From the NCBI GenBank assembly GCA_044449065.1, contig JBIOHP010000015.1, positions 1-64,000 of the forward strand: a stretch of DNA of 64,000 bases, in the 5' to 3' direction. The position numbers and the translations under genes were made by a program. The DNA is from JBIOHP01 sp044449065. GTDB lineage: Bacteria; Bacteroidota; Ignavibacteria; UBA10030; SZUA-254. Under the pieces are notes generated by a model that had not been told where the DNA came from, ran no database searches, and was given only the letters and a program-made list of their open reading frames with translations. Numbering within the stretch: the first letter of the stretch is position 1; the number at the start of each line of letters is the position of its first letter. Below, piece by piece: positions 18,145 to 25,969 of the stretch.

Positions 18145-18882
18145 TTATTTTTTAAGAACCGGTTTTGTTGCCGGGTACGCAGCGGGCTCTTTCACCCGCA
18201 CAGCTTCCAAAAAAGCATCCAGTATGTTCTTGCAAAACGGATTCGCAATATCTTTCATCCGTTCCGGGTGCCATTGAACCAGCAAGAAAAATGCCGGATA
18301 AATTCCTTTTGTAAATTCCATCGCTTCGATTATACCGTCGTCGGATCGTCCGGTGACTTCCAGGTTCCTCCCCGGCCTTCCGGCTGCTTGATGATGATAC
18401 GAGTTTACATCTCCCGCTTCCCGTTCCGAAATGTTCCGGAGGACCCCGGGTTTTGCAACGGTTATCGCATGACGCGTTTCATTTTCTTTACCGGCTTCAT
18501 GATTTCCGAATCCCTTCTCAGCAAGATCGGGAATCAAATCGCCGCCTAAATGTACATTTGTGATCTGTAATCCGCGGCAGATGCCAAGGAACGGCATGGT
18601 TTTGTCCAGCGCATCGCCGATTACCGTGCGTTCAAAATCATCCCGCTTACGGTCGACCGACTTTAATTTCGGGTGTCCGGGATCGCCGCCGTAAATAGCA
18701 GGATCGACGTCGCCGCCGCCGGTCATCACAACACCGCTGCATTTGGCTAACTCGGTTAAATTGTTCTCTTTGTATGAGAGCACAATAATATTCAACGGAA
18801 AACTCCCGCTCTTTAGCCAATCAATGTATAACTGGAGTTTATGCCAGGTTCCCATGGTGTCGGTTAATGCGATGTTTATCAT
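18145..18882 (-). CDS. Class I glutamine amidotransferase-like peptidase C26
   Basis: This 245-residue cytosolic hydrolase is of the gamma-glutamyl-gamma-aminobutyrate hydrolase (PuuD-like) family. It shows the oxyanion region 'GVVMTGGGDVDPAIYGG', the nucleophile elbow 'FLGICRGLQ' (catalytic Cys) and 'VQWHPER' (catalytic His/Glu). Starting at the ATG at 18882 gives a TGATG overlap with the lpxK stop, so the two are translationally coupled. The substrate is probably a gamma-glutamyl compound, but no putrescine genes are nearby. The lipid A neighbours do not explain it. Confidence 0.85.
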   Translation of the reverse strand: MINIALTDTMGTWHKLQLYIDWLKSGSFPLNIIVLSYKENNLTELAKCSGVVMTGGGDVDPAIYGGDPGHPKLKSVDRKRDDFERTVIGDALDKTMPFLGICRGLQITNVHLGGDLIPDLAEKGFGNHEAGKENETRHAITVAKPGVLRNISEREAGDVNSYHHQAAGRPGRNLEVTGRSDDGIIEAMEFTKGIYPAFFLLVQWHPERMKDIANPFCKNILDAFLEAVRVKEPAAYPATKPVLKK

Positions 18883-19916
18883 CAGCAAGTCTTTAAAAAT
18901 TTTTCCAGCATCGATTCAAGAATCTTTTCCCCTTTTGTTATCACCGTTTCGATTTCTAAATAATATGCGGCATCCGTTGGAAGAATTTCCCTCATCGCAT
19001 GATCCAGGCGCACGGCGTCTTTTTCCGTGGTGATGATATAATCGGCTTTCTCGTGTCGATAAACGTTCGCAATTTTCTCCACATCACTCTTGATATAACT
19101 ATGATGATCCGCAAACGGTATCATCTGTACTACGACTGCGCCCAGTCCCTTGAGCGAATTACTGAATGATTCCGGGTTGCCTATTCCACAAAAAGCGATA
19201 ATTTTTTTTCCCTTAAGATGATACGGGGGCATTTCCTTTCCCAAGTTTATCGGGCAAATTCTCTTCGGTCGATACGTTATATTTATCGACGGTATTGTAT
19301 TTACAGAAGCTAACATATCAACCGTACCGCCAGATTCCCCACCATTAAAAGCTATCAAGGATGCCCGTTTGAGCGAGGAAACCGGTTCGCGCTTCTCCCC
19401 GGCTGGTAGAAACTGTATTCTTTGCAACGGTTTCTTTCCATCGATCAGGACAATATCCAAATCGCGTGCAATTTTCCGATGCTGGAAACCATCGTCAAGT
19501 ATAATTACTTCAGCGTGATGATTCCCAACCGCGGTATGCGCAGCGCGAACCCGATCTGCATCGACCATCAGAATCACTTCCGGAAACTTTCGCGCTATCT
19601 GATACGGCTCATCGCCCAGCGTCATGGCGTTACCGCGGTCGTCTGCTGCGGATGCAATAGCAACCTGCAAATTTCCCTCCCGCTTATAACCCCTGCTGAT
19701 CACCGCAACCCGTTTTCCTTTTCCGATAAAATATCGCACCAGGTATTCGACGAACGGCGTCTTGCCGGTCCCGCCTGCGGTTATGTTCCCGACGGAGATA
19801 ACCGGAATCCCGGCGTTTGATGTTTTAAAAATCCCCCGATCATAACACATATTGCGCAACCGGATAATCGTCTCATAGCACCATGCAACCGGCAATAAGA
19901 TCGGCAAAGGTTTCAC
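18882..19916 (-). CDS. lpxK: Tetraacyldisaccharide 4'-kinase
   Basis: This 344-residue membrane-associated kinase phosphorylates the 4' position of the lipid A disaccharide precursor. The unusual Walker A 'GNITAGGTGKTPFVEYL' is near residue 45, followed by 'AVISRGYKR' and 'VIILDDGFQHRKIARDLDIVLID', all LpxK hallmarks. The N-terminal ~25 residues are hydrophobic and probably contact the membrane. A GTG start is used, 9 bp after lpxB. It takes the product of LpxB, so gene order follows the pathway. Its presence shows an LPS-type outer membrane. Confidence 0.95.
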   Translation of the reverse strand: MKPLPILLPVAWCYETIIRLRNMCYDRGIFKTSNAGIPVISVGNITAGGTGKTPFVEYLVRYFIGKGKRVAVISRGYKREGNLQVAIASAADDRGNAMTLGDEPYQIARKFPEVILMVDADRVRAAHTAVGNHHAEVIILDDGFQHRKIARDLDIVLIDGKKPLQRIQFLPAGEKREPVSSLKRASLIAFNGGESGGTVDMLASVNTIPSINITYRPKRICPINLGKEMPPYHLKGKKIIAFCGIGNPESFSNSLKGLGAVVVQMIPFADHHSYIKSDVEKIANVYRHEKADYIITTEKDAVRLDHAMREILPTDAAYYLEIETVITKGEKILESMLEKFLKTC

Positions 19917-19925
19917 GATGTAATC

Positions 19926-21047
19926 TTACGCTGCCATAGCGATCAACACATCGGCGACGCGTTTGGATGCGCCCGGAGCGCCTAAATTTTCACGGATAAC
20001 ATGCAACCCTGACGCGATCTCCGCGAGCCGTCTTTTATCGCCGAGCAATTTCGCCGCGAGTTTTGCGAGTTTATCGGGTGTAACATCGCCCTGGATAAGC
20101 TCCGGGACAATTTCTTTTCCCGCGACAATATTTACCAATCCGATATTCTTGATCTCAATCAACAACCTGCCGATCAGGTAGGTGACGAATGAAGTTTTAT
20201 ACACAACAATCATCGGGGTGCGGAAATATCCTGTCTCCAGAGTCGCTGTGCCAGAGGTTACGATGGCAATATCCACGTTTCCCATGACGTCATAGGTCGC
20301 GTGGTTTATACACTGCATGAGCCCCTCATCACGGATAAACGATTTCACGTATGCGTTATCCAGCGAAGGAGCGACGCCCACAACAATCTGCGCGCCAAGT
20401 TGTTGAAGGAGCATCCTCGCTGCGCCAATCATCGGCGGGAATATCCGTTCAATTTCCTGTTTGCGGCTTCCGGGAAATAACCCCACGACGGGTTTCTTGT
20501 CATCCAATCCATACCGTTTGAAAAATCCTCCGCGATCCTGCGGTTCAGCCAATACTTCCAGGAGCGGGTGGCCGACGAATTCGACGTCGATTCCTTTTTG
20601 CCGGTAAATATCCACTTCAAACGGAAACACCACCAGCATCTTATCGATTACGCCTTTCATCTTGGATACCCTGCCCGGGTTCCATGCCCACACCTGAGGG
20701 CTGATGTAGTAAACAATTTTTATGCCATATTCGTGCGCTGTTTTCGCGAACCGGAGATTAAATCCGGGATAATCAATGAGCAAAATTATATCGGGCTTAC
20801 GGAATTTCAATAATGACGATAGAGATTTCTCCACCGAGCGTATCAATGGCAGATGCTGAATCACTTCAAGAAATCCCATGAACGACAATTCGCGGATGTG
20901 ATAAATCAACTCCATTCCCGCTGCTTCCATTTTATCGCCGCCGATTCCAAAGATGGAAACTGAGGGATCGAGCTTCTTCAATTCTTTCACTACCCCGGCG
21001 CCGTGAAGATCGCCGGACGCTTCGCCGGCAATCATCAACACTTTCAT
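19926..21047 (-). CDS. lpxB: Lipid-A-disaccharide synthase
   Basis: This approximately 373-residue GT-B glycosyltransferase (family GT19) joins UDP-2,3-diacylglucosamine and lipid X. 'VLMIAGEASGDLHGAGVV' at the start and 'FGIGGDKMEAAG', 'YYISPQVWAWNPGRVSKM', 'FVGHPLLE', 'LFPGSRKQEIERIFP' and 'VTSGTATLETGYF' are family signatures. The ATG at 21047 is preferred over a GTG four codons upstream because it matches the usual LpxB N-terminus. It is coupled to the methyltransferase gene before it and lies 9 bp before lpxK. Confidence 0.96.
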   Translation of the reverse strand: MKVLMIAGEASGDLHGAGVVKELKKLDPSVSIFGIGGDKMEAAGMELIYHIRELSFMGFLEVIQHLPLIRSVEKSLSSLLKFRKPDIILLIDYPGFNLRFAKTAHEYGIKIVYYISPQVWAWNPGRVSKMKGVIDKMLVVFPFEVDIYRQKGIDVEFVGHPLLEVLAEPQDRGGFFKRYGLDDKKPVVGLFPGSRKQEIERIFPPMIGAARMLLQQLGAQIVVGVAPSLDNAYVKSFIRDEGLMQCINHATYDVMGNVDIAIVTSGTATLETGYFRTPMIVVYKTSFVTYLIGRLLIEIKNIGLVNIVAGKEIVPELIQGDVTPDKLAKLAAKLLGDKRRLAEIASGLHVIRENLGAPGASKRVADVLIAMAA

Positions 21048-21051
21048 CGGT

Positions 21052-21627
21052 TTAACCACGATAAAATGTATATGCTACCATTAATAGGGTCACCAGGGTT
21101 ATCGCAAGCAGCGTGCTCTTTTCAGAAACGATCCCGCGCGCCCATTCAAGTCCCGGCTGGATATTTGTGCCGCCGGTAAATTTTTTACCCGTGGGAAAAA
21201 ACCGCGGAACCGCCCCGGAATAACGCCGGTAATCGTCGCCGAACGCTTTTAACAGATGTTCCTCTTCAAGACTCACAATGAGTGTATATTGAATCGTAAA
21301 AAAAATGAACGCCATGAGAAGAAGCCATAGCGCTTTCGCCATAATCCCAAAACCGCAGTAAATAACTATGTTCCCGACATACAACGGATTACGCACGTAG
21401 GCAAAAGGACCCTTCGTAATTAAAAAAGTTCCGCCTACGGGTCCTGTCGTCCGCGTCTCGCTTCCGGCGATAGATACTCCCCATAATCGGATGAACTCGC
21501 CGGTGAGAACTACCACTAACCCTGCGGCGATACTTTGCAAATTCGGTTGCGCGAAGAAAATCATCAGTAATAAAAACGGCAGCGGGATATAGCTCCGGTA
21601 CTGGAAAATGCGTTGTCGAAAATCCAT
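21052..21627 (-). CDS. Isoprenylcysteine carboxyl methyltransferase-family membrane protein
   Basis: This 191-residue membrane protein (from ATG 21627; a TTG six codons upstream directly abuts the previous stop) has about five hydrophobic segments. The C-terminal part carries the ICMT/PEMT signature: 'KGPFAYVRNPLYVGNIVIYCGF' and 'LEEEHLLKAFGDDYRRYSGAVPRFFP'. Such proteins bind SAM and methylate small or lipid substrates; the bacterial substrate is unknown. It is embedded between a HAD phosphatase and lpxB with essentially no spacing, so a role in lipid or envelope modification is plausible but is inferred from position only. Confidence 0.8.
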   Translation of the reverse strand: MDFRQRIFQYRSYIPLPFLLLMIFFAQPNLQSIAAGLVVVLTGEFIRLWGVSIAGSETRTTGPVGGTFLITKGPFAYVRNPLYVGNIVIYCGFGIMAKALWLLLMAFIFFTIQYTLIVSLEEEHLLKAFGDDYRRYSGAVPRFFPTGKKFTGGTNIQPGLEWARGIVSEKSTLLAITLVTLLMVAYTFYRG

Positions 21628-21645
21628 TGATGCAAGTTCGGTCAA

Positions 21646-22398
21646 TTACTCCCCGATAAAAACATCGCGGCGGGCAAGTTCCGCCTGACGGCGTTTATGC
21701 AGCCGGGTTTTTCCGGGATTTGTTTCGTGAATTTTTAAAAGTTCTTTCAACCGTGCGGCGATATCGGCAAATGTTTTGTATTCGTAGAACGGCAACCCTT
21801 CCGCGGCGCAATATGCCGCAAGCGCATCCTTGGCAAAAAGGATATCGGCGTATTTTGCCGGACACCGATCGGAATATCCTTCGCCGATACAAACGAGTAT
21901 ATCGTCATCTCCCGAGTGCGTGAGCATAATGTTCCGTTTGCAGCACGCGCAGCGGTCGCATGTTTCGCTGAGATGCGGAAACTCGGGTTTAAACTCCACC
22001 GTTGATCTGCCTTCAACGGGAAGTAAGCGAAGGGTGTTCGAATAGAACGGAACGTGTCCGAGATTCGCGTTCTCAAGAATCCGTCGAATGTAATAATCCA
22101 TCCCATCGCTGAAGATCGACAACGGAAATTTTTTATGCTTGCAGAAATCAACAAAGGATGCAAACGCGGGATCGATTTTCTGCTCGTCCAGAAACGAGTT
22201 TAACTCTTTTTGATTAACTTCTCCGCACGCAAGCGATTCCAGGCGAAAACATTCCGCGGCAGAGATCAATCCGATGCGGTACTGTTCTATATAATCATGG
22301 CAGCGGAGACCGCCGAATCGCTCAAACATCGCGTCGCCGACGTCCTCCAATGTGATCGTGCCGTCAAAATCGGTAAAGATATTCAAGACCGGCGTCAT
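21646..22398 (-). CDS. HAD-IB family phosphatase (MtnX-like)
   Basis: This is a 250-residue cytosolic phosphatase. The nucleophile motif 'IFTDFDGTIT' (D9/D11) is at the N-terminus, motif II is 'SIFSDGMDYYI', and the motif III/IV region 'CIGEGYSDRCPAKYADILFAK' follows. A cysteine-rich segment 'CDRCACCKRN' lies mid-protein and is common in MtnX-like proteins, possibly metal-binding. MtnX acts in methionine salvage, but no salvage genes are present, so the substrate is open. It starts 1 bp after the smc stop and abuts the methyltransferase, placing it firmly inside the smc-lpxB-lpxK operon. Confidence 0.82.
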   Translation of the reverse strand: MTPVLNIFTDFDGTITLEDVGDAMFERFGGLRCHDYIEQYRIGLISAAECFRLESLACGEVNQKELNSFLDEQKIDPAFASFVDFCKHKKFPLSIFSDGMDYYIRRILENANLGHVPFYSNTLRLLPVEGRSTVEFKPEFPHLSETCDRCACCKRNIMLTHSGDDDILVCIGEGYSDRCPAKYADILFAKDALAAYCAAEGLPFYEYKTFADIAARLKELLKIHETNPGKTRLHKRRQAELARRDVFIGE

Positions 22399-22399
22399 C

Positions 22400-25300
22400 T
22401 TAAACCCCGCTTGATAAAGTCGCCGATTTTACTTTTGACTCTTCATTGAAGCGCACGGTCACTAACTTGGAGATGCCCTCTTCTTCCATCGTCACGCCGT
22501 AAAGCGCCTGCGCCGCTTCCATCGTACGTTTGTTATGGGTCACAACGATAAATTGAGTGTTATCGGAAAACTTCTGTAGTATCCGCGTATACCGGTCGAT
22601 GTTGGAATCGTCAAGAGGGGCGTCGACTTCATCAAGAATACAAAACGGGCTCGGCTTGACGAGGTAAATAGCGAACAGCAACGCAATGGCGGTTAACGTT
22701 TTTTCGCCGCCCGAAAGGAGATCGATAGACGTTGGGCGCTTGCCGCGCGGTTGGGCGAGAATTTCAATTCCGGCTTCGAGTGGATCGACCTCTTCCTGTA
22801 ATTTTAAATCGCAGAGGTCTCCTTCCATAAAGAGCTCTTTGAATATCTTGATAAAGTTTTCCCTGATCTTCGCAAATGTTTCCAGGAATATTTTCTGCGC
22901 CGTCGCGTTGATCTCCTCGATGGCGCTGATGAGCGACTTCTCCGCTTCGATCAGATCGTCGCGCTGCTGGGTAAGGAAGGTTAACCGTTCCCCCTCGGTT
23001 TTAAATTCATCGAATGCTGCAAAATTGATCGCCCCGAGCACGCGGATTCGTTCTTTCAAGTTCTTGACCTCGTCTCGTAGGTGCGCGAAATCCACAAACT
23101 CATCATCGGGGTAGGTTTTCAATTTAAGATCGAACTCGAATTCTTCCGTAGCCCGTTCCTTCAGATGATCGATATTCGATTTCAGCTCCGTAATTTTCAT
23201 CGCAAGATCGTGCGCGGTATTGAGCGAATCGTCGTGGAGCCGACGTTCGTCTTTAATTTTCAACTCGATGGTATGAAGCTCATTCCGCTTGGCGGAATGC
23301 GTACTGTCAATTTCCTTTTGCTTCTCGGTATAGGTCTGTACGTCGATCCGCTTGGCGTTTGCCTCCCCGGTGAATCGCTCAATCTCGTCAGACAAGGAAA
23401 ATATTTCCTCGGAGGCGCGGGCAACTTCCTCGTCCCTGCGAGAAAGGGTAACATCTGTGTCTTTCGCCGAGAGATCGTTTCGTTCGAGATCCTTCTCGAT
23501 ATTCTGAAAATCTCCCTCGCTTTTTAGGGAAGCAATTTCGAGCTCTCCGGAGATCTTCGATATCTCGTTAAAATCATTTTCGAGCGTCTCCAGTTCGGCG
23601 GTTGCAGTGGTAAGCTGCTGATCCATGAGGGATTTCCGTTGATCAACCACACCAAGTTCTTTGTTCATGGCGTCGAATTTCGACTTGAGGTCGATCACTT
23701 CATGTTCTAGCGTTTCTTTTTCGAGAGTATTGCGCTGCAAGGCGTCGTTTGCACGTTTCTTTTCAAATTCAACCTGGGCGATCTGCATTTCAACGGCAGT
23801 CATATTCTTTTCGATCTCTCTCACCATCTGCCGGAGAGGAACCAGGTCGATGCCGTCATGCATTGCATTTACCTGTTTTAACCGGAGTTGATCCTGTTCA
23901 AGTTTTTGCTCAAGTGTTTTAATTTCTCTCTCTATTCCCTCGATAAGTGCTTTGTTCCCGATCCTGCCGCCTTCCTTCAGATGCTTGCTTCCGCCGCGAA
24001 CCATACCGGAACCACGGACAACCTGACCATCGGGCGTAACGCAAGTCATTCCCAATTCTGCGGATAAGAGCTCTCTTCCCTGCTCGATAGTATCGACGAT
24101 CGCGACATTTTGAAACAGAAGTCGCATCAGCGGTTTATATGCGTCCTTACATGTTATCACGTCGGAAGCCCAGACCACCTTATTCCCGTTTTTCCGGAAA
24201 TGCCTGATGTGAGAGATTTTTTCCAGGCAAACAAACGTCGCTTTTCCTTTGTCATGTGTATTCAATTCTTCCACCGCCTGCTGGATATCGGCGAGCTTAT
24301 CGACAATGATGTAAAAGGCGGCGTCGCCTAAGGCAGTTTCAATCGCAGTCCGGTAATTCTCGGGAGTTTGAATCGCGTCCGCGATGGTGATGAACGCTTT
24401 CCGTTTTCCAGTTTCGGAGCCGAGGATATATTTTGTTCCGTCGGTATAATTTTCATCGCTCTCGATCAAACTCCTGATAAATTCAATTTTCTGCGTCCGC
24501 TGTTCGATCCCGTGTTTCATCTGGACAATGGTTTTTCCGAGGTCATCCATCTCCTGCCGGAAAGCTTTCTTTTTATTGTCTTTCTCCAGCAGAACCATTT
24601 CCTGTTCCACGAAACGGCGGCGCAATTCCCGGTCTTTTTCGGTCAGCTCTTCAACCTGCCTGGTGCAACGTTCAATATCCGATCCGTACAGAGTAATTTC
24701 TTCCATCGTATGGGATATGCGACCCTGCTGGTTATCGATCTTCGTCCGGAGGCGGTCGTATTCGCCGCGTTTTTGTACGATCACGTGCGCTAACTGCAAG
24801 AGGGATTCGTTCAGAGACTGAACCTGAGATTTCTTTCCTTCAAACGCCTCTCCCGCCGATTGCAGGTTTTTTTTCGATTCATTGTATTCATTACGGAGCT
24901 TTTCAATCTCACCGGAAAGTTTTTCTTTCTGTGACGCCAGCGTCGTTCGTTCCTGATCGAGTTTATCTTTGCGCTCCCTCAAATCAAGCTTTTCCTTTTC
25001 ATACCGTTCAATATTCGACCGGAGGGAATTCACCCGTTCGTTCGCCACAAGGATTTTTTCTTCATGCTTATGCAATTCTTCCCGATGCTGGGCGAGGGTT
25101 TTTTGCGCTTCAATCAACGCCGATTCAATTGTCCGCAGCTCTTCACGCAGCGAATCAAGCTGAATTTCCCGCTGAAGCAGCTCTTCATCGATTTTTTGTT
25201 TGTCCATTGTCGCGAGACGATACTTCTCTTCTATGGGTTGAAGCTTTCCATGGAGATAAGCAAACTCCCGTTCGAGCAAATCGATTTCAAGCGCTTTGAG

Positions 25301-25963
25301 CCGGTTAGATACGTCGTTGTATTGTTCAGCTTTTTTCGCCTGCCGCTCCAGCGAGCCGACGGTCTTTTGCACTTCTTTTACGATGTCGTTCACGCGGACA
25401 AGGTCTTGCTGCACGGATTCCAATTTCCGGTAAGCGGCTTTGCGGCGATGCTTGTATTTTGTGACCCCGGCTGCTTCTTCGAATAACTTTCTCCGTTCAT
25501 CGGTTTTATCGCTCAGAATCGTCTCGACCATTTTCAATTCGATCACGGAATACGCGTCGGCTCCCATGCCGGTATCCATGAACAGATCGAGGATATCTTT
25601 GAGACGACAGGGGACTTTATTAAGGAGATACTCGCTTTCGCCTGAACGGTACACCCTGCGGGTCAGGGTTACTTCCGTATACTCAGTGGGCAGAATTCCT
25701 TTGGTGTTCTGAATGGTGAGTGAAACCTCGGCAAGACCAAGCGGCTTGCGGTTTTTGGTTCCGTTAAAGATAACGTCTTCCATCTTATCGCTGCGCAGCG
25801 TGCTGTACCGCTGCTCGCCTAACGACCACCGGATGGCGTCGACGATGTTTGTTTTGCCGCATCCGTTCGGACCGACGATAGCAGTAACGCCGGAATCAAA
25901 CTTTAGGTTTACCCGCTGAGCGAATGACTTAAAGCCGATAATCTCAAGGTTCGATAAATACAT
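22400..25963 (-). CDS. smc: Chromosome partition protein SMC
   Basis: This 1187-residue condensin ATPase organises and segregates the chromosome. The N-terminal head has Walker A 'GPNGCGKTNIVDAIRW' (about 32-47). Long coiled coils (about 165-500 and 670-1000) flank the hinge (about 520-650) with the glycine-rich 'GSGMVRGGSKHLKEGGRIG'. The C-terminal head has the ABC signature 'LSGGEKTLTAIALLFA' and Walker B 'PFCILDEVDAPLDDSN'. Length and domain order are normal. The ATG start is 6 bp after the GH2-like gene, and the HAD gene begins 1 bp after its stop. No scpA or scpB is in the window. Confidence 0.97.
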   Translation of the reverse strand: MYLSNLEIIGFKSFAQRVNLKFDSGVTAIVGPNGCGKTNIVDAIRWSLGEQRYSTLRSDKMEDVIFNGTKNRKPLGLAEVSLTIQNTKGILPTEYTEVTLTRRVYRSGESEYLLNKVPCRLKDILDLFMDTGMGADAYSVIELKMVETILSDKTDERRKLFEEAAGVTKYKHRRKAAYRKLESVQQDLVRVNDIVKEVQKTVGSLERQAKKAEQYNDVSNRLKALEIDLLEREFAYLHGKLQPIEEKYRLATMDKQKIDEELLQREIQLDSLREELRTIESALIEAQKTLAQHREELHKHEEKILVANERVNSLRSNIERYEKEKLDLRERKDKLDQERTTLASQKEKLSGEIEKLRNEYNESKKNLQSAGEAFEGKKSQVQSLNESLLQLAHVIVQKRGEYDRLRTKIDNQQGRISHTMEEITLYGSDIERCTRQVEELTEKDRELRRRFVEQEMVLLEKDNKKKAFRQEMDDLGKTIVQMKHGIEQRTQKIEFIRSLIESDENYTDGTKYILGSETGKRKAFITIADAIQTPENYRTAIETALGDAAFYIIVDKLADIQQAVEELNTHDKGKATFVCLEKISHIRHFRKNGNKVVWASDVITCKDAYKPLMRLLFQNVAIVDTIEQGRELLSAELGMTCVTPDGQVVRGSGMVRGGSKHLKEGGRIGNKALIEGIEREIKTLEQKLEQDQLRLKQVNAMHDGIDLVPLRQMVREIEKNMTAVEMQIAQVEFEKKRANDALQRNTLEKETLEHEVIDLKSKFDAMNKELGVVDQRKSLMDQQLTTATAELETLENDFNEISKISGELEIASLKSEGDFQNIEKDLERNDLSAKDTDVTLSRRDEEVARASEEIFSLSDEIERFTGEANAKRIDVQTYTEKQKEIDSTHSAKRNELHTIELKIKDERRLHDDSLNTAHDLAMKITELKSNIDHLKERATEEFEFDLKLKTYPDDEFVDFAHLRDEVKNLKERIRVLGAINFAAFDEFKTEGERLTFLTQQRDDLIEAEKSLISAIEEINATAQKIFLETFAKIRENFIKIFKELFMEGDLCDLKLQEEVDPLEAGIEILAQPRGKRPTSIDLLSGGEKTLTAIALLFAIYLVKPSPFCILDEVDAPLDDSNIDRYTRILQKFSDNTQFIVVTHNKRTMEAAQALYGVTMEEEGISKLVTVRFNEESKVKSATLSSGV

Positions 25964-25969
25964 GAGTGT